This document shows positions 54,347 through 61,730 of a stretch of 64,000 nucleotides of DNA, in pieces; position 1 is the first letter of the stretch, and each line of letters begins with the position of its first letter. The notes under the pieces were generated by a model. The model saw only the letters and a list, made by a program, of their open reading frames with translations, was not told the origin of the DNA and ran no database searches. The DNA comes from Bradyrhizobium sp. WSM1417 (GTDB lineage Bacteria > Pseudomonadota > Alphaproteobacteria > Rhizobiales > Xanthobacteraceae): NCBI RefSeq assembly GCF_000515415.1, contig NZ_KI911783.1, positions 7,055,831 through 7,119,830 of the forward strand, written 5' to 3'. Both the position numbers and the translations under genes were made by a program.

Positions 54347-54774
54347 ACGAATCCGCGACCGAAACCCGATCTGTTGTCGTCGAGCGCGAATTTGCCTTTC
54401 CGGCAGAGCGGATCTGGCGCGCACTGACGCAGCCGCATCTGATGGAGGAATGGCTGATGAAGAACGACTTCAAGCCGAATGTGGGCCACCGCTTCAACCT
54501 TCGCGGCGAGTGGGGCGGCGTGCTGGACTGCGAGGTTCTCACCATCGAGCCGCAGAAGACGCTCGCCTACACCTGGAATTTCTCGCATGACGACGCGGCG
54601 TTCGATCTCAAGAGCGTCGTGACCTTCACGCTGACCCCGACGGGCGCAGGCACGCATCTGCGTGTCGAGCAAGCCGGCTTCAGCCCGACACAGAAGCAGG
54701 CTTTTGGCGGCGCGCATGCCGGCTGGAAGCAGTTTCTCGCCAAGCTGGACGAGCTGCTGGCACGGGCAGATTAG
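54343..54774 (+). CDS. SRPBCC/AHSA1-domain protein
   Basis: A 143-residue START-like (SRPBCC, CalC/AHSA1) protein with the typical opening VEREFAFPAERIWRALTQPHLMEEWLM, the core GGVLDCEVLTIEPQKTLAYTWNF and the end GGAHAGWKQFLAKLDELL. Such proteins bind hydrophobic ligands and are very often co-transcribed with this kind of ArsR. The two genes overlap by 4 bp, so they are translationally coupled. Confidence 0.92.
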   Translation: MNESATETRSVVVEREFAFPAERIWRALTQPHLMEEWLMKNDFKPNVGHRFNLRGEWGGVLDCEVLTIEPQKTLAYTWNFSHDDAAFDLKSVVTFTLTPTGAGTHLRVEQAGFSPTQKQAFGGAHAGWKQFLAKLDELLARAD

Positions 54775-54818
54775 CTCGGCCGCCGGCCTTCATTCGATCA
54801 TCTCAAGAGGAGGTTTCA

Positions 54819-55037
54819 TTGACCGGAAATATGTGGATTCGGCAGATCCATCGTTGGCTCTCGATCGCTTTCACGCTGGCCGTCATCGCCAACATCGTTG
54901 CCCTGACGCTGCAAGTCCAGGCGACGTGGATCGGCTTGCTCGCCTTCGTCCCATTGATCCCATTGCTTGCGACGGGGCTCTACATGTTCGCGCTGCCCTA
55001 TCTCGGCCGCCGCCGCAGCGCCCGACAAGAGGTGTGA
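54819..55037 (+). CDS. Small two-helix membrane protein (TTG start)
   Basis: A 72-residue inner-membrane protein with helices at about 12-31 (WLSIAFTLAVIANIVALTLQV) and 37-60 (WIGLLAFVPLIPLLATGLYMF), and a basic C-terminal tail. The start is TTG 54819, strongly indicated by AGAGGAGG six bases upstream. It looks like the small membrane proteins often found beside ArsR/SRPBCC pairs. It lies 44 bp after the SRPBCC gene and 2 bp before the next. Function unknown. Confidence 0.8.
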   Translation: MTGNMWIRQIHRWLSIAFTLAVIANIVALTLQVQATWIGLLAFVPLIPLLATGLYMFALPYLGRRRSARQEV

Positions 55038-55039
55038 AC

Positions 55040-55483
55040 ATGAAGAAGGCCGTGACCGCGAAAAACAGCAGCACGACGAAGACGGATGGCGCTTCGCCAT
55101 CCAGGATGATCGACGGCAGGATCAAGGAGCTCGGCGACTGGCGCGGCGAGATGCTCGGGCGAATCCGTGGCCTGATCAAGGACGCCGACCCTGATGTCGT
55201 CGAGGAATGGAAGTGGCGCGGCGTTCCCGTGTGGGAGCACGACGGCATCATCTGCACCGGCGAGACCTACAAGGCCGTGGTGAAGATGACGTTTGCCAAG
55301 GGCGCCGCGCTGGACGATCCCGCCGGCCTGTTCAACTCGAGCCTCGACGGCAACGTGCGTCGCGCGATCGATATTCGCGAAGGCGAAAAGATCAACGAGA
55401 AGGCGTTGAAGGCGCTGATCCGCGCGGCGGTGGAGCTGAATGCGTCGAAAGCCAAGAAGAAGCCGGCGAAACGTTCCGGATAG
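55040..55483 (+). CDS. DUF1801-domain protein
   Basis: A 147-residue protein with a lysine/serine-rich N-terminus, then the DUF1801 core (LGDWRGEMLGRIRGLIKDADPDVVEEWKWRGVPVWEHDGIICTGE, KMTFAKGAALDDPAGLFNSSLDG) and a basic tail ending KKPAKRSG. The family (YdhG-like) has no proven activity. It is the last gene of the ArsR operon; ATG 55040 follows the membrane-protein stop after 2 bp. Confidence 0.9.
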   Translation: MKKAVTAKNSSTTKTDGASPSRMIDGRIKELGDWRGEMLGRIRGLIKDADPDVVEEWKWRGVPVWEHDGIICTGETYKAVVKMTFAKGAALDDPAGLFNSSLDGNVRRAIDIREGEKINEKALKALIRAAVELNASKAKKKPAKRSG

Positions 55484-55512
55484 GACAGTCGTCGCGGAGC
55501 CACGAATGCTTT

Positions 55513-55654
55513 CCTTCTCCCCTTGCGGGAGAAGGTGGCGCGAAGCGCCGGATGAGGGGTCTCTATCGACACGGGAAAATGTGGAGAGATACCCCTCACC
55601 CCAGTGAGCTTGTGTCTCCCGGCATCGCCGCCCTCTCCCACAAGGGGCGAGGGC
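55513..55654. repeat. Palindromic repeat type C
   Basis: A mosaic of hairpins, with CCTTCTCCC/GGGAGAAGG at the left end, GGCGC/GCGCC next, and CCCTCTCCC...GGGCGAGGG at the right end, flanking GATGAGGGG and ATACCCCTCACC. It is a familiar style of intergenic element in Bradyrhizobium. It lies 29 bp past the DUF1801 stop and 46 bp before the spoVR stop, filling the convergent space. Confidence 0.8.
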
Positions 55655-55700
55655 ACATCAACGCGCATCTCGCCGTATTGCTCCGCACAGTCAGCCGCCC

Positions 55701-57236
55701 TCAGGCCACCGCCGAGATCGGGCGCGGGCTGACGACATATTCGCGCAGCACCTTGTCGGTGGCATCCACCTCGATCAGCGCGACGTCGTAGGTCCAGAGA
55801 TCGGCCAGATGCTGGAGCACGCGCTTGGCGTCGGTCTCGTTGAGCTGCGCGCCCTTGATGACATGGTGATGCAGGATCAGCCGCCGGTCGCCGGAGAGAT
55901 CGACATCGACCACCTCGATATTCGCGTCGATGTAGCCGACATCGTGCTGCCGTGCCAGCTCGCGCCGGACGCGGCGGAAGCCGCGCTCGTCGTGAATGGC
56001 GTCGACCCGGATGCCGGCACGTTCCTCGGGATCGTCATGCAAGTGGAACATGCGAAGGTGCCGCATCAGCTTCGGGCTCAGGAACTGGGCGATGAAGCTT
56101 TCATCGCGGTAGTTGGCCCAGACGTCGCGCAGCACGCCCATCACGTCGTTCTTGCCGGCGATGTCCGGGAACCACTCGCGGTCCTCGTCTTCCGGCCTTG
56201 CGACGATGCGCTCGATGTCCTGCATCATGGCGAAGCCGAGCGCATAGGGGTTGAAGCCGGAAAAGCGCTGGTCGTCGAATTCAGGCTGGAACACGACGTT
56301 AGTGTGCGACTGCAGGAATTCGAGGAAATTGCCGTCGCTGATGCGGCCCTGCTGATGCAGCTTGGTCATGATGCGATAGTGGACGTAGGTCGCCGTCCCC
56401 TCGTTCATCACCTTGGTCTGGCTCTGCGGATAGAAATATTGCGCGATGTGGCGCACGATGCGCAACAACTCGCGCTGCCATGGCGCCAGCCGCGGCGCGC
56501 TCTTCTCGAGGAAATACAGCAGGTTCTCCTGCGGCAGGCCGAGCAGCTTGCGGCGGCGTTCGATGCTGAGCGCGGACCGGGTCTTGCTCTTTCCTGCCGG
56601 CACGGTGCGCCAGAGGTCGTTGAAGACCTCCTCCTCGTGCTGGCGGCGGCGCCCTGCCCGCTTCTCTTCGGCGCGGAGGTCGAGCTTCTTCTTGCCGGGA
56701 TAGCGGTCGATCCCGTGCGACATCAGCGCATGCGCGGCATCGAGGGTGCGCTCGACCTCGACGCGACCGTAGCGATCCTCGCATTGCATGACGTAGTTCT
56801 TGGCGAAATCGAGATAGTCCAGGATGCCGTCGGCGTCGGTCCACTGCTTGAACAGATAGTTGTTCTTGAAGAAGTGGTTGTGCCCGAAGGCGGCGTGCGC
56901 GATCACCAGGGTCTGCATCGTCGCCGTATTCTCCTCCATCAGGTAGGAGATGCAGGGCGACGAGTTGATCACGATCTCATAGGCGAGCCCCATGAGGCCC
57001 TTGCGGTATGAGGCCTCGTGATACGCAAAGTGCTTTCCGAACGACCAGTGCTTGTAGAACAGCGGCATGCCGACGGACGAATAGGCGTCCAGCATCTGCT
57101 CGGCGGTGATCACCTCGATCTGGTTCGGATAGACGTCGAGCCCGAGATCTTTCGTCGCCACCTCCTCGCAGGCATCCGTGATGCGCTGCAAGGTATGAAA
57201 ATCCCAATCGGCGCCTTCGAACAAGCGTTCCGTCAT
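55701..57236 (-). CDS. SpoVR family protein
   Basis: A 511-residue protein of the SpoVR/YcgB family, present in many non-sporulating bacteria beside prkA and yeaH. Conserved stretches seen are YSSVGMPLFYKHWSFGKHF, EIVINSSPCISYLMEENT, HAAFGHNHFFKNN and NEGTATYVHYRIMTKLH. The biochemical activity is unknown; it is linked to stationary-phase and nutrient stress in enterobacteria. Its start overlaps the yeaH stop (ATGA), and it is the last gene of the three-gene operon. Confidence 0.96.
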   Translation of the reverse strand: MTERLFEGADWDFHTLQRITDACEEVATKDLGLDVYPNQIEVITAEQMLDAYSSVGMPLFYKHWSFGKHFAYHEASYRKGLMGLAYEIVINSSPCISYLMEENTATMQTLVIAHAAFGHNHFFKNNYLFKQWTDADGILDYLDFAKNYVMQCEDRYGRVEVERTLDAAHALMSHGIDRYPGKKKLDLRAEEKRAGRRRQHEEEVFNDLWRTVPAGKSKTRSALSIERRRKLLGLPQENLLYFLEKSAPRLAPWQRELLRIVRHIAQYFYPQSQTKVMNEGTATYVHYRIMTKLHQQGRISDGNFLEFLQSHTNVVFQPEFDDQRFSGFNPYALGFAMMQDIERIVARPEDEDREWFPDIAGKNDVMGVLRDVWANYRDESFIAQFLSPKLMRHLRMFHLHDDPEERAGIRVDAIHDERGFRRVRRELARQHDVGYIDANIEVVDVDLSGDRRLILHHHVIKGAQLNETDAKRVLQHLADLWTYDVALIEVDATDKVLREYVVSPRPISAVA

Positions 57237-58516
57237 GGGGCGGCTTTCTCCTGGGCAGTGTCGCGGCGCTGAAACAGATCGTGGAACACCGGAAAAATCT
57301 CGCTGCGCTCGCTGACCTTGCGCATCGAGAGCGGTGCGCCGCTGTTGCGCAGGCGCTCGTAGAGGGTCCAGAGCGAGGAGTCGGACAGATCGAAGGCGCT
57401 GCCGCCGGACTCGCCGACCTCGAGATAGGCGAAGAACTGGCAGACCGGCAGGATCTTGTCGGTCAGCAGCATGCCCGCGAGCTCGCCGTCGGAATAGGAA
57501 TTGTCGCCGTCGGAGGCTTGCGCGGCGTAGATATTCCAGTCCGACGGGCTGAAGCGTTCGCGCACGATCTCGTGCATCGCCTGCAGCGCGCTGGAAACCA
57601 GCGTTCCGCCGGAAGCCGGGCCGTAGAAGAAGGTCTGCTCGTCCACCTCCTCAGCGCGATCGGTGTGGCGGATGAAGACGATGTCGACGTGCTTGTAGCG
57701 GCGCTTCAGGAAGACGTAGAGCAGCATGTAGAAGCGCTTGGCAAGATCCTTCATGTGCTCGGACATCGAGCCCGACACGTCCATCAGGCAGAACATCACG
57801 GCCTGGGCAACGGGCTTGGGCACCGTCTCGAAGCGGCGGTAGCGGATGTCGAGCGGATCGATGAAGGGAATGCGCTTTGACTTCGCCTTCAGTTTTTCGA
57901 GCTGGGCCATCAGCAGCAGACGCTCGTCCTCGTCCGCGCATGCGGCGATGGCGTCTTCCAGCTCTTCGATCTCCTCCTTGCTGGGACGCCTGAGCGCGAT
58001 ACGGCGCGCCATTGCGCGCCGAACCGTCCGGCTCACCGAGATGTTGGACGGCGAGCCCGACGTGGTGTAGCCGGCGCGCTGGATGCCCTCGCTCTCGGTC
58101 TGCGCGATCTTGCGCTTGGCGAGATCGGGAAGTTCGAGATCGTCGAGGAAGAGATCGACGAATTCGTCGCGGCTGAGCACGAAGCGGAAGGCGTCCTCGC
58201 TGTCGCCTTCACCCGGACCGGAATCCTTGGCGCTGCCCTGGCCGGAGCGCTGGAGATAGTCGCCCTCGATGAACTTCTTGTTGCCGGGCAAAACCATGTC
58301 GCGCGTTCCGCCGTCGCGGCGGAAACGCGGCTCGTGCATGCCGTCGAGCGGAATCGTGACCTCGCCACCCTCCAGGACGTCCTTGATGTCGCGTTCCTGC
58401 GAGGTCTTCTTGACGGCGCCCTGCACCAGGGATTTGGCCCGACGCAAGAACCGCTGCCGGTTCTCGAGACTCTTGCCGCCTGGATTCAGGCGCCTGTCAA
58501 TAATGTGAATCGGCAC
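57233..58516 (-). CDS. YeaH/YhbH family (DUF444) VWA-domain protein
   Basis: A 427-residue protein starting PIHIIDRRLNPGGKSLENRQRF, as in YeaH. The start codon is GTG at 58516, with GGATGG upstream. A von Willebrand A-like domain follows (CLMDVSGSMSEHMKDLAKRFY, the metal-ion adhesion D-x-S-x-S motif, and SGGTLVSSAL). It presumably acts with the kinase PrkA and SpoVR in a stress-signalling complex. The gap to prkA is 13 bp. Confidence 0.95.
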   Translation of the reverse strand: MPIHIIDRRLNPGGKSLENRQRFLRRAKSLVQGAVKKTSQERDIKDVLEGGEVTIPLDGMHEPRFRRDGGTRDMVLPGNKKFIEGDYLQRSGQGSAKDSGPGEGDSEDAFRFVLSRDEFVDLFLDDLELPDLAKRKIAQTESEGIQRAGYTTSGSPSNISVSRTVRRAMARRIALRRPSKEEIEELEDAIAACADEDERLLLMAQLEKLKAKSKRIPFIDPLDIRYRRFETVPKPVAQAVMFCLMDVSGSMSEHMKDLAKRFYMLLYVFLKRRYKHVDIVFIRHTDRAEEVDEQTFFYGPASGGTLVSSALQAMHEIVRERFSPSDWNIYAAQASDGDNSYSDGELAGMLLTDKILPVCQFFAYLEVGESGGSAFDLSDSSLWTLYERLRNSGAPLSMRKVSERSEIFPVFHDLFQRRDTAQEKAAP

Positions 58517-58529
58517 TTTTCCATCCGCC

Positions 58530-60473
58530 TCAACCGGCCTGCTTCACGCGCATGTACCATTCGACGAGCCGGCGAACCTGACGCTCGGTGTAGCCGCGCT
58601 CCACCATGCGTGCGACGAACTCGCCGTGCTTCTTCTCCGTCTCGCCGTCCTTCTTCGACCCGAAGGAGATGACCGGAAGCAGGTCCTCGACCTGGGAGAA
58701 TATCCGCTTTTCGATCACATCGCGAATCTTCTCGTAGGAGATCCAGGTCGGATTCTTGCCACCGTTCTGGGCGCGCGACCGTAACGAGAATTTGACCACC
58801 TCGTTGCGGAAATCCTTCGGATTGGCGATGCCCGCCGGCTTCTCGATCTTGGTCAGCTCCTGGTTCAAGAGTTCGCGATCCAGCAGCTGGCCGGTGTCGG
58901 CATCCTTGAAATCCTGGTCCTCGATCCAGGCGTCGGCGTAGTCGACGTAGCGGTCGAACAGGTTCTGACCGTAATCCGAGTAGGATTCGAGATAAGCCTT
59001 CTGGATCTCGTTGCCGATGAACTCGGCATAACGCGGTGCAAGGTCGGCCTTGATGAATTCGAGGTAGCGCTTCTCGACTTCCTCGGGCAGCTGCTCGCGC
59101 TTGATCGATTGCTCCAGCGCGTACATCAGATGCACGGCGTCGGCGGCGACTTCCTGCGGATCGTGGTTGAAGGTCGCAGCCAGGATCTTGAAGGCAAAGC
59201 GGGTGGAAACACCGTCCATGCCCTCGTCGACGCCGGCGGCATCGCGATATTCCTGGACGCTGCGCGCCTTCGGATCGGTCTCCTTCAGGCTCTCGCCGTC
59301 GTAGACCCTCATCTTGGCGTAGATCGTGGAATTTTCGTGCTTGCGCAGGCGCGACATCACCGAGAACCGCGCCAGCGTCTCCAGCGTCGCGGGCGCGCAA
59401 GGCGCGGCCGCGAGCTCGGAGCCCTGGATCAGCTTTTCGTAGATCTTCTGCTCTTCCGTGATCCGCAGGCAGTAAGGCACCTTGATCACGCAGATGCGGT
59501 CGATGAAGGCCTCGTTGTTCTTGTTGGCCTTGAAGCTCGACCACTCGGCTTCGTTGGAGTGCGCGAGGATGACGCCGGTGAACGGGATCGCACCGATATT
59601 CTCGGTGCCGATGTAGTTGCCCTCCTGCGTCGCGGTGAGCAGCGGATGCAGCATCTTGATCGGCGCCTTGAACATCTCGACGAACTCGAGCACGCCCTGG
59701 TTGGCGCGGTTGAGGCCGCCGGAATAGCTGTAGGCGTCGGGATCGTTCTGCGCGTAGGTTTCGAGCTTGCGGATGTCGACCTTGCCGACCAGCGAGGAGA
59801 TGTCCTGGTTGTTCTCGTCACCCGGCTCGGTCTTGGCGATCCCGATCTGGCGCAGCCGCGATGGCTGGATTTTTGCGACCCGAAACTGGGAAATGTCGCC
59901 GCCAAAGGCTTCCAGCCGCTTGTAGCACCACGGGCTCATCAGGCCGGTGAGACGGCGGCGCGGAATGCCGTATTTCTCTTCCAGCATCGGGCCGAGCTGA
60001 TCCGGATCGAACAGGCTGAGCGGGCTTTCGAACACCGGCGAGAGCTCGTCGCCGGCCTTGAGCACGTAGATCGGGTGCACTTCCATCAGCGACTTCAGCC
60101 GCTCGGCGAGCGAGGATTTGCCGCCGCCGACCGGACCGAGCAGATACAGGATCTGCTTGCGCTCTTCGAGGCCCTGCGCCGCGTGACGGAAGAAACCGAC
60201 GATGCGCTCGATGGTTTCTTCCATGCCGTAGAAGCCGGCAAAGGCCGGATAGGTGCGGATCGTGCGGTTCAAAAAAATACGGCCAAGGCGTGGGTCCTTG
60301 GCCGTGTCAATCGTCTGGGGCTCACCGATCGCTGCTAGCAGTCGTTCGGCCGCGTTCGCGTATTTCATGGGATCGCTTCGACACGATTCCAGATATTCCG
60401 CCATCGACATGTCGTGTTGGCTTCTCGCCTCGAACGACTTAGCGAAAGCGTTGAATAGAGAATCGTTGTACAT
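58530..60473 (-). CDS. prkA: PrkA-type serine protein kinase (YeaG)
   Basis: A 647-residue protein. The AAA+-like domain has Walker A GPVGGGKSS (113-121). The C-terminal PrkA kinase-like domain includes LMYALEQSIKREQLPEE and RFLEFIKADLAPRYAEFIGNEI-like stretches. The start context LLGPVGGGKSSLAERLKSLMEVHPIYVLKAGDEL is diagnostic. YeaG/PrkA responds to nutrient starvation. ATG 60473 has GGAGAGG five bases upstream. A perfect EcfG promoter about 30 bp further upstream would place the operon in the general stress response. Confidence 0.96.
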   Translation of the reverse strand: MYNDSLFNAFAKSFEARSQHDMSMAEYLESCRSDPMKYANAAERLLAAIGEPQTIDTAKDPRLGRIFLNRTIRTYPAFAGFYGMEETIERIVGFFRHAAQGLEERKQILYLLGPVGGGKSSLAERLKSLMEVHPIYVLKAGDELSPVFESPLSLFDPDQLGPMLEEKYGIPRRRLTGLMSPWCYKRLEAFGGDISQFRVAKIQPSRLRQIGIAKTEPGDENNQDISSLVGKVDIRKLETYAQNDPDAYSYSGGLNRANQGVLEFVEMFKAPIKMLHPLLTATQEGNYIGTENIGAIPFTGVILAHSNEAEWSSFKANKNNEAFIDRICVIKVPYCLRITEEQKIYEKLIQGSELAAAPCAPATLETLARFSVMSRLRKHENSTIYAKMRVYDGESLKETDPKARSVQEYRDAAGVDEGMDGVSTRFAFKILAATFNHDPQEVAADAVHLMYALEQSIKREQLPEEVEKRYLEFIKADLAPRYAEFIGNEIQKAYLESYSDYGQNLFDRYVDYADAWIEDQDFKDADTGQLLDRELLNQELTKIEKPAGIANPKDFRNEVVKFSLRSRAQNGGKNPTWISYEKIRDVIEKRIFSQVEDLLPVISFGSKKDGETEKKHGEFVARMVERGYTERQVRRLVEWYMRVKQAG

Positions 60474-60507
60474 GATCCCTCTCCGCGTGAGTTCCGCTAC
60501 ACAATTG

Positions 60508-60533
60508 AACGAAAGCAGCGACCGGACCGTTCC
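60508..60533 (-). promoter_or_regulatory. EcfG (general stress response) promoter of prkA-yeaH-spoVR
   Basis: Read on the minus strand: GGAAC (60533-60529), 17 bp, CGTT (60511-60508). This matches the alphaproteobacterial EcfG consensus GGAAC-N16/17-CGTT exactly. It would give a 5' leader of roughly 25-30 bases ending in a strong ribosome site. Confidence 0.75.
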
Positions 60534-60772
60534 TTAGCGCCACTCTCGAATCAGCGTGAGCACATGACGATCATTCGACACCCGGGCGCCTTCTCGGCGC
60601 AACGCACAACGTAGGCACAGGGTGAGTTACGAACAGGCACCTGCCTGATATTTGAGCGAATCTTTGTCTATATTGGCTCATTTCCAGAAAATGTCACTTG
60701 CTCGCAACATCCGGGCGTTACCGGGGATGCGTTCATCCGGCGCTCCATCATAGCGATCTGCGAACGGCGATC
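60534..60772. other. Intergenic region between prkA promoter and membrane protein gene
   Basis: About 240 bp with no gene, repeat or clear promoter. It includes an AT-richer stretch near 60650-60690 that could hold a second promoter, but I cannot support one. Confidence 0.35.
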
Positions 60773-61402
60773 TTATGACGCTTGTGCGGCGAAGCCTTGG
60801 GTGCTGCGTTCATCTTCCTGTTGCAATGCGGTGCGTGGACCGCCGGCGGCGTGACAGTCGCGGCAAGCACGCAGCAGTGTATCAAAATCGGTCGCCAGGC
60901 CCTCCGACCGGATCACGATGCGATCGTCCGTCACGCAGCCGACCAAGCCGCGGATACTGCAGAGCTGCCGCTGCAAGGCCGGCGTCGGCGTCAGCACGAT
61001 CACCTTGCGCCCACGGCGTTCTTCAGCCGAAATCTCCGCGATCGAGTCCCACAGCAGAAATTCATTGCCGATGCGGAGATCGCGAATCCCATACGGGGTG
61101 ACGATCACCACCGATCCCCGTTCGGCGGGGAGCATCCAGATCAGCCGACCGGTCATCAGGGCGAACGCCACCACACCGGCACAGCCGACCGTCGTGTCGT
61201 AATCGCCAAAAGCACCCCACCAGCCCAAGGCGAGCGTTGCGCTGAGCAGCGTCATGGCGAAGCCCGCTACGACCAGCAGTCGCGTTTGGCTCGTACATGG
61301 ACCGATTTCGAGATCGTGGGACGCATCGACGCTTCCGGTCGACGTGACCGATCGGGGACTGTCTGTGACAGCGAGCGCCAGACGGTCATGATGTGCTTGC
61401 AT
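60773..61402 (-). CDS. Two-helix membrane protein of unknown function, PH-like cytoplasmic part
   Basis: A 209-residue protein with membrane helices at about 41-63 (RLLVVAGFAMTLLSATLALGWW) and 70-90 (VGCAGVVAFALMTGRLIWML). A soluble part follows with GSVVIVTPYGIRDLRIGNEFLLWDSIAEISAEERRGRKVIVL, the beta-rich pattern of bacterial PH-like domains in membrane proteins. I chose ATG 61402 because GGGGGA precedes it; the open frame runs on to a GTG at 61438. Function unknown. Confidence 0.7.
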   Translation of the reverse strand: MQAHHDRLALAVTDSPRSVTSTGSVDASHDLEIGPCTSQTRLLVVAGFAMTLLSATLALGWWGAFGDYDTTVGCAGVVAFALMTGRLIWMLPAERGSVVIVTPYGIRDLRIGNEFLLWDSIAEISAEERRGRKVIVLTPTPALQRQLCSIRGLVGCVTDDRIVIRSEGLATDFDTLLRACRDCHAAGGPRTALQQEDERSTQGFAAQAS

Positions 61403-61546
61403 GCTTTCCCCCAGCATGGCCATTCGCGACCGAGCCACGACGCATCAGGCGGACCGGAATCCGCTGATGAGTACTCCGCGCAGCCGCTAGCGGCGAGCCG
61501 AGGCAGCTGACGTTACACAACGAGGCCCGGCCGATTTCTCACGGCC

Positions 61547-61572
61547 AACGACCTTTTACGCAACTCGGCTCC
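61547..61572 (-). promoter_or_regulatory. Weak EcfG-like candidate upstream of the membrane protein
   Basis: On the minus strand: GGAGC, 17 bp, CGTT, one mismatch in the -35 element. It sits about 140 bp before ATG 61402. It is listed because another EcfG site lies about 1 kb away; chance is a real alternative. Confidence 0.2.
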
Positions 61573-61730
61573 CTCTACGCGGATCGCCATGATCGCGACG
61601 GAGTTACACTGGAGGATATGACGCCCATACCCTTGATTGGTTCCCTCAAGGAAGCATGTAAGCTAGAGGATAGCGCGTCAGGACCGGCGCGGAAACCCCT
61701 CGCCCGCAGGCTTGGAGATAAATTAGCATC

